A DNA stretch of 64,000 bases from Marasmitruncus massiliensis (GTDB lineage: Bacteria > Bacillota > Clostridia > Oscillospirales > Ruminococcaceae), in contig NZ_FYDE01000001.1 of NCBI RefSeq assembly GCF_900186535.1, positions 1-64,000 on the forward strand. Direction: 5' to 3'. The notes under the pieces were generated by a model. That model searched no databases and had not been told where the DNA came from. It worked only from the letters and a program-made list of their open reading frames with translations. A program made the translations under genes and the position numbers. Positions 59,208 to 64,000 of the stretch are shown here, in pieces (positions within the stretch are counted from its first letter, which is position 1; each line of letters begins with the position of its first letter).

Positions 59208-60215
59208 TCATAGTTTTTTCACAGAGCCGCCCTCGAGAAGTTCCCCCTCTACCAGTACCTGCCGCGGAAGTGCCGTCTTCGGATGCTCGATCATCTCGAC
59301 CAGCCGCTCGACCGCTTCCCTGCCAAGCCCGTCGGTATCCTGACGGAGGGTAGTCAGCCGCGGGCGCAGCACCTGGGAAAGGTAAATGCCGTCATAGCCG
59401 GTTACGCTGATGTCGTCCGGAATATGCAGACCTGCTTTTTCGATCTCGTTCATACCGCCGATAAAGGAAAAGTCGTCGGGGTACATGATGCAGGTGGGGC
59501 GGTCGGCCAGCGCCAGCAGCTCCCGCGTCGCGCGCCCGCTTGACCGGGGATCATGGTAAAACGCCTGCCGGACGTAGGCTTCGGGAACGTCGATTTCCAA
59601 TTCCTCGCAGGTCCTGTAAAAGCTGGCCATGCGCTTTTGCGTAACAGAGGTATTTTCTCCGTGGATCAGCGCAATTTTGCGGTGGCCGCACTGGTGAATG
59701 TAAAGCACGAGGTCGCGGACGCCCTTGATGTTATCGGAAAGGATCGCCGTACGGTTATTGAAAACGTGATCAATGGTAACCACCGGGATATCGCTTTCCA
59801 CCAGTTCCAAAAAGCCGGGGTCCTTGAAGTCAATGCTTGCGGTCACCACGCCGTCACAGCCGCGGTAGCGGCAATGCTCGTAATAGCTCATTGGACGCTG
59901 GCCGATATTCTGGCTGATAAAAGTGATATCATATCCCAGCCGCTCCGCCTCCACTTTGACACTGTCCAGCACGGTGGAAAAATATTCGTGCCTCAGGCCG
60001 CTGTGGGTTTTGTCAACAAACAGCACACCGATGTTGTAGGTCCGGTTGGTCTTGAGCGCGCGCGCCGCAGAATTGGGAAGATAGCCCATCTGGTGGGCCG
60101 TCTGGCAGACGCGCATCCGGGTTTCCTGACTGATGTCCCGGTGACCGTTAAGCGATTTGCTGACCGTAGCCGCGGACACGTTGCAGCGAGCCGCAATATC
60201 TTTGATGGATACCAT
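59208..60215 (-). CDS. LacI-family regulator of the cellobiose region
   Basis: It has 335 residues. The helix-turn-helix VSIKDIAARCNVSAATVSKS is followed by a hinge and effector domain (IGVLFVDKTHSGLRHEYFS, PTCIMYPDDFSFIGGMNEI, ISVTGYDGIYLSQVLRPRLTTL). GCGGAGGG precedes the ATG. It is the first gene of the minus-strand unit leading to the ABC importer, divergent from the phosphorylase. Three TAATCGTTTTC boxes in the intergenic region are candidate operators. Confidence 0.9.
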   Translation of the reverse strand: MVSIKDIAARCNVSAATVSKSLNGHRDISQETRMRVCQTAHQMGYLPNSAARALKTNRTYNIGVLFVDKTHSGLRHEYFSTVLDSVKVEAERLGYDITFISQNIGQRPMSYYEHCRYRGCDGVVTASIDFKDPGFLELVESDIPVVTIDHVFNNRTAILSDNIKGVRDLVLYIHQCGHRKIALIHGENTSVTQKRMASFYRTCEELEIDVPEAYVRQAFYHDPRSSGRATRELLALADRPTCIMYPDDFSFIGGMNEIEKAGLHIPDDISVTGYDGIYLSQVLRPRLTTLRQDTDGLGREAVERLVEMIEHPKTALPRQVLVEGELLEGGSVKKL

Positions 60216-60236
60216 ATTTTTTCCCTCCGCATAAAG

Positions 60237-60304
60237 TAATCGTTTTCTGGACTCATCATAACATTTTTACATTGTGGAGGCAAAAATGTAACTTAATCGT
60301 TTTC
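60237..60304. promoter_or_regulatory. Two TAATCGTTTTC boxes before the LacI-ABC unit
   Basis: TAATCGTTTTC at 60237-60247 and 60294-60304, with central CG as in LacI-type half-operators. Between them ACATTTTT ... AAAAATGT (about 60261-60289) forms an inverted repeat. A third box lies at 60592. Confidence 0.6.
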
Positions 60305-60577
60305 GTAATTAAAGTGTAATTTATTTGCACAACAAAGTCAAGTGCTATTATGAATTTTTAGTTTAATAGCACTAATTATGTGAAGCTTTTACAAGTCATG
60401 TTTGTCCTTTCTATCTATTTAAGCATGTTTTCGATGTATCTTTCGCCAAATTTTCGAATTTTTCGCATTTTTTTATTTCCATTGAATTTTAATTTTGCAA
60501 GACAATATCTTTTCATAAACTCCTTCTATAAAGGAATTTATTTACCCTATTGCATTTTTTATGGAAATATTGTAAAG
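60305..60577. other. AT-rich divergent intergenic region
   Basis: About 270 bases, very AT-rich, between the regulator and the phosphorylase. It likely holds both promoters, but many AT-rich hexamers make a single choice unsafe. No gene. Confidence 0.5.
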
Positions 60578-60602
60578 TAAAAGCGTTAACTTAATCGTTT
60601 TC
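60578..60602 (+). promoter_or_regulatory. Candidate cre site abutting a TAATCGTTTTC box
   Basis: TAAAAGCGTTAACT (60578-60591) fits the CcpA cre consensus with two mismatches. It is directly followed by TAATCGTTTTC (60592-60602), the same box found twice near the LacI gene. Joint control by glucose repression and the local LacI regulator is a natural reading. Confidence 0.55.
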
Positions 60603-60679
60603 TGAATCCCAAATTTTACTGGTTTTTATCTGAAACCCGCCGCCGGTCCAGGCCCGCGGCAGAATGGAGGCCACCTATT

Positions 60680-63097
60680 ATGAAATACGGGGCTTTTGAC
60701 GACAAAACGCGGGAATATCGCATTGATACCCCCGCCACACCGCTTCCATGGATCAACTATCTGGGCAACGACGGATTTTTCAGCCTGATTTCGAACACCG
60801 GCGGCGGATACAGCTTTTTCCGCGACGCAAAACTGCGGCGCATCACCCGCTACCGTTATAATAACGCAGGGCCCGACGACGGCGGGCGCCGGTATTACAT
60901 ACGTGAAGGCGGCGAAATCTGGAGCCCTGGCTTTCTCCCCTGCCGCACCCCCCTGGACCGCTATCAGTGCCGCCACGGGCTTGGCTATACCGTACTGGAA
61001 GGCGAAAAAAACGGGCTCGCCGCTTCGCTCACCTGCTTTGTCCCGCTGGGCGAGGCCTGTGAAATCAACAGGCTGACGCTGCATAACCGCACCGGCTCGC
61101 CGAAAAACATTCAGCTGTTCAGCGCCGTTGAGTGGTGTCTCTGGAACGCCCCGGACGACGCGCAGAACTTCCAGCGCAACTATAATACCGGGGAAGTGGA
61201 AATCGACGGCTCCGTCCTTTATCATAAAACCGAATACCGCGAACGGCGCAATCACTATGCGTTTTTCAGCGTCAATGCCCCGGTCTCGGGGTTCGACACC
61301 GACCGCGAGGCGTTCCTGGGCCGGTTCGGCGGATGGGACGCCCCCGCCGCCGTTATCGAAGGGAAAAGCAGGAACAGCGTTGCCAGCGGATGGTCGCCGA
61401 TTGCCAGCCACTCTCTTGAACTGACCCTCGCGCCCGGCGAATCCAGAACCTTCCTGTTCGTGCTGGGCTACTGTGAAAACCCGGAAGAGGATAAATGGGA
61501 ACAACGGGGCGTCATCAATAAAGCGCCTGCCCGCGCTATGATTTCCCGCTTTTCCACAGAAGAACAGGTGCGGGCCGCTCTGGACGCACTCAAAGACTAC
61601 TGGGACAGCCTCCTAGGGCGGTTTCAGATAGAAAGCGGGGACGAGCGGCTCGACCGGATGGTGAACATCTGGAACCAGTACCAGTGCATGGTAACCTTCA
61701 ACCTCAGCCGCAGTGCCAGCTATTTCGAGAGCGGGACGGGGCGCGGGATGGGATTCCGCGACAGCTGCCAGGACCTGCTGGGCTTTGTCCACCTGGTTCC
61801 CGACCGCGCACGCCAGCGGATTCTGGATATCGCCTCCATCCAATTCGAGGACGGCAGCACCTGGCACCAGTACCAGCCGCTGACCCGCCGGGGAAACGCC
61901 GACGCGGGGACCGGCTTCAACGACGACCCGCTCTGGCTGATTGCCTGCGCCGCCGCCTATCTGCGCGAAACCGGCGACAGCTCAATTTTGCGCGAGCAGG
62001 TGCCGTTTGACAGCAACCCCAATCATACGCAGTCGCTGTTTGAGCACCTGCGGCGCAGTTTCCGTTATATCCTGACTCATCTGGGCCCCCACGGGCTCCC
62101 GCTCATCGGGCGGGCCGACTGGAACGACTGCCTCAACCTGAACTGTTTTTCCGATGAACCGGGCGAAAGTTTCCAGACCTGCGCCAATTTTGAGAGCGGA
62201 AAAGCGGAAAGTGTATTTATTGCGGCCATGTTTGTTAAATACGGGCGCGAATACGCCGAAATCTGCCGTCGCTGGGGCAACGCGGAAGAAACCGAAAAGG
62301 CCCTGAGCGCCGCAAATGAGATGGAACAGGTCGTTCTGCGAAGCGGCTGGGACGGGGAATGGTTCCTGCGCGCGTATGACGCGTTCGGCGGCAAAGTGGG
62401 CAGCCGGGAATGCGAGGAAGGGCAAATATACATTGAGCCGCAGGGATTCTGTGTTCTCGCGGGCATCGGGCTAAAAGAAGGCTATGCCAAAACCGCGCTG
62501 GAAAGCGTCAAAAAACAGCTTACCACGAAATTCGGCACCTGTCTGCTTACGCCCTGCTATACCTCCTATCACAAGGAGCTGGGCGAAATCAGCAGCTATC
62601 CGCCCGGATTCAAGGAAAACGGCGGAATCTTCTGCCATAACAACCCCTGGGTCAGCATTGCCGAAACCGTTGCGGGAGATCCGGAGGAAGCGTTTGAGAT
62701 TTACCGGCGCACCTGCCCCGCTTATCTGGAGGAGCTCAGCGATATCCACCGCACCGAGCCGTATGTTTACAGCCAGATGATTGCCGGAATGGAATCGACG
62801 CGTTTCGGGGAAGCAAAAAACAGCTGGCTCACCGGCACCGCCGCGTGGACGTTTGTGAACGTGAGCCAGTACATCCTCGGCATACGCCCCGGTTTTGACG
62901 GGCTCGAACTCTGGCCCTGCCTGCCCGCTTTCCTGCCGGGCTACCGCGCGGTAAGGCTGTTCCGCGGCACGGAATACCGCGTCAGTGTAAAGCGCACCGG
63001 CGGGTTCTCGATCCGGGCGGACGGACAGCCGGTGGAAGGGCACCTGATTCCCCCTGCGCCCGGCAAATCCGTCCGTGAAATAGAGGTCACTGTTTAA
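60680..63097 (+). CDS. cbp: Cellobiose phosphorylase (GH94)
   Basis: It has 805 residues, the length of true cellobiose phosphorylases. Conserved blocks are [73 protein letters not shown], and [12 protein letters not shown] with catalytic Asp483. It cleaves cellobiose with phosphate to glucose 1-phosphate and glucose, saving ATP. It is intracellular, with no signal peptide. AATGGAGG precedes the ATG. It is followed after 14 bases by a GH1 gene and faces the ABC importer and LacI regulator, making a cellobiose-use locus. Confidence 0.95.
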   Translation: MKYGAFDDKTREYRIDTPATPLPWINYLGNDGFFSLISNTGGGYSFFRDAKLRRITRYRYNNAGPDDGGRRYYIREGGEIWSPGFLPCRTPLDRYQCRHGLGYTVLEGEKNGLAASLTCFVPLGEACEINRLTLHNRTGSPKNIQLFSAVEWCLWNAPDDAQNFQRNYNTGEVEIDGSVLYHKTEYRERRNHYAFFSVNAPVSGFDTDREAFLGRFGGWDAPAAVIEGKSRNSVASGWSPIASHSLELTLAPGESRTFLFVLGYCENPEEDKWEQRGVINKAPARAMISRFSTEEQVRAALDALKDYWDSLLGRFQIESGDERLDRMVNIWNQYQCMVTFNLSRSASYFESGTGRGMGFRDSCQDLLGFVHLVPDRARQRILDIASIQFEDGSTWHQYQPLTRRGNADAGTGFNDDPLWLIACAAAYLRETGDSSILREQVPFDSNPNHTQSLFEHLRRSFRYILTHLGPHGLPLIGRADWNDCLNLNCFSDEPGESFQTCANFESGKAESVFIAAMFVKYGREYAEICRRWGNAEETEKALSAANEMEQVVLRSGWDGEWFLRAYDAFGGKVGSRECEEGQIYIEPQGFCVLAGIGLKEGYAKTALESVKKQLTTKFGTCLLTPCYTSYHKELGEISSYPPGFKENGGIFCHNNPWVSIAETVAGDPEEAFEIYRRTCPAYLEELSDIHRTEPYVYSQMIAGMESTRFGEAKNSWLTGTAAWTFVNVSQYILGIRPGFDGLELWPCLPAFLPGYRAVRLFRGTEYRVSVKRTGGFSIRADGQPVEGHLIPPAPGKSVREIEVTV

Positions 63098-63111
63098 GGG
63101 GGACAGATTGC

Positions 63112-64000
63112 ATGGGGTTTCGCGAGGGATTTCTCTGGGGCGCGGCAAGCTCCGCTTATCAGACGGAGGGCAGCTGGGATGCCGACGGGAAAGGCCCCAG
63201 CATCTGGGACACCTTCTGCCACATACCCGGGCATATCGCCCGCGGGGAAACCGGCGACACTGCCTGCGACGGATACCGCCGGATGGAGGAGGACGTCGCT
63301 CTCCTGCGGGAACTGGGGCTTACCGCGTACCGTTTTTCCATCAGCTGGCCGCGCATTTTTCCGGAAGGGCGCGGATATGTGAATCAAAAGGGGCTTGCTT
63401 ATTATGATAAGCTGGTTGATCTGCTGCTGGAAAACAAAATCACCCCGTTTGTCACGCTTTATCACTGGGACCTCCCCGAAAGTCTTGAACGGGAGGGCGG
63501 CTGGCAGAACAGCCGGACGGCGGAAGCGTTTGCAGGATATGCCGCGCTGATCGCAAGGCATTTTGACGGCAGGGTGTGCCATTATATCACGCTCAACGAA
63601 CCGCAGTGCTTCCTCAGCCTCGGCTACGGCGAGGGGATCCACGCGCCGGGGCTCAGATTGAATACACGTGCCTTATTGTCCTGCGCGCGCAACGCTTTAG
63701 TCGCCGGCGGGCTTGCGGCACGCGCCCTGCGGGAAAACAGCGCGGCGCCGCTGCAAATCGGCGTTGCCTCTACCGGGAGGCTCTGCTATCCTGTGCAGGA
63801 CACGGCTGCGGCGCGTACCGCAGCATACCGCGCTTCGTTTGCCATGGCGGAAAACGACTGGCTGTTCACCCACAGCTGGTTCCTTGACGCGGCGGTTCTG
63901 GGGTACTATCCGCCGGACGCGCCCGCTATGCTGCGAAACTTTGCCGAGCGGCTGCCATCCGCGGCATGGACTGTTATCCGGCAGCCGCTTGACTTTTTGG
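63112..64000 (+). CDS. GH1 beta-glucosidase, cut by the window end
   Basis: The first 296 residues are visible and the frame is open to the last base. GH1 motifs are FLWGAASSAYQTEGSWDADGK split at the N-terminus, FSISWPRIFPEGRG, VTLYHWDLPE, and TLNEPQCF with the acid/base Glu163. The nucleophile (I/VTENG) would lie beyond the window. AAGGGGGACAG precedes the ATG. It probably hydrolyses cellobiose or other beta-glucosides inside the cell, next to the phosphorylase. A 6-phospho-beta-glucosidase is less likely because no PTS genes are present. Confidence 0.95.
   Translation, partial: MGFREGFLWGAASSAYQTEGSWDADGKGPSIWDTFCHIPGHIARGETGDTACDGYRRMEEDVALLRELGLTAYRFSISWPRIFPEGRGYVNQKGLAYYDKLVDLLLENKITPFVTLYHWDLPESLEREGGWQNSRTAEAFAGYAALIARHFDGRVCHYITLNEPQCFLSLGYGEGIHAPGLRLNTRALLSCARNALVAGGLAARALRENSAAPLQIGVASTGRLCYPVQDTAAARTAAYRASFAMAENDWLFTHSWFLDAAVLGYYPPDAPAMLRNFAERLPSAAWTVIRQPLDFL

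Overview
The window comes from a low-to-mid GC Firmicute of class Clostridia. The evidence is strong AGGAGG ribosome-binding sites, lipoprotein signal peptides followed by Ser/Glu-rich linkers, a TcdR/TcdE-type sigma-holin pair, and many TRAP, ABC and LacI/GntR sugar clusters. The Ser-rich lipoprotein linkers and the DhaR/DhaK/DhaL, CyuA and cellobiose phosphorylase genes fit an Oscillospiraceae/Ruminococcaceae-like fermenter. That placement is an inference; no rRNA gene is present to confirm it.

Layout. (1) 1-550: a near-perfect rRNA-type promoter and leader pointing left out of the window, then tRNA-Arg(CCG) with its promoter and terminator. (2) 586-14.9 kb: an AT-richer accessory region. 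It holds an ECF sigma/anti-sigma pair, a TcdR-like sigma factor with a TcdE-like holin, two leaderless cell-wall-hydrolase 'cargo' genes in duplicated cassettes, three lipoproteins with a shared leader, two further lipoprotein genes ending in a broken C39-like peptidase, a lipoprotein with 28-residue repeats, a small exported protein and a 1020-residue membrane-anchored repeat protein. (3) 15.0-25.7 kb: two GntR regulators, a TRAP transporter, two zinc dehydrogenases, a split transketolase and a GarR-type reductase, probably for a sugar acid or polyol. (4) 25.7-29.7 kb: an Fe-alcohol dehydrogenase/aldo-keto reductase operon under an AdhR-like MerR regulator, a nitroreductase and a degenerate sigma-like protein. 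(5) 29.8-38.8 kb: a LacI-controlled ribose-type ABC cluster with aldo-keto reductase, FGGY kinase, DeoC-type aldolase and HAD phosphatase. (6) 38.8-49.2 kb, minus strand: cysteine desulfidase, then LivJHMGF, DhaK, DhaL, a DhaR-like regulator and an ATC-hydrolase-family protein, the last nine apparently one long transcription unit. (7) 49.9-55.6 kb: ferritin, flavoenzymes, a Crp/Fnr regulator divergent from a ferredoxin, and a MATE exporter. (8) 55.7-64 kb: a LacI-controlled cellobiose/oligosaccharide ABC importer divergent from cellobiose phosphorylase and a GH1 glucosidase cut by the window end.

The most interesting part is 2.6-7.7 kb. A TcdR-size sigma gene is followed by a holin gene and then by a peptidoglycan-hydrolase-like gene without a signal peptide. 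A 434-bp segment (holin 3' half plus promoter) is repeated about 1.9 kb later. The copies are nearly identical up to the second codon of the cargo gene, after which the cargo is entirely different. Each cargo is paired with a convergent lipoprotein gene that keeps a constant 5' end and a variable body; a third such lipoprotein has lost its cargo. The sigma gene and both cargo genes share the promoter-like element CTTAATTTTT-N13-CTCTTTA. I read this as a self-regulated, holin-dependent export module with exchangeable wall-active effectors and candidate lipoprotein immunity genes. Everything functional in that sentence is inference.
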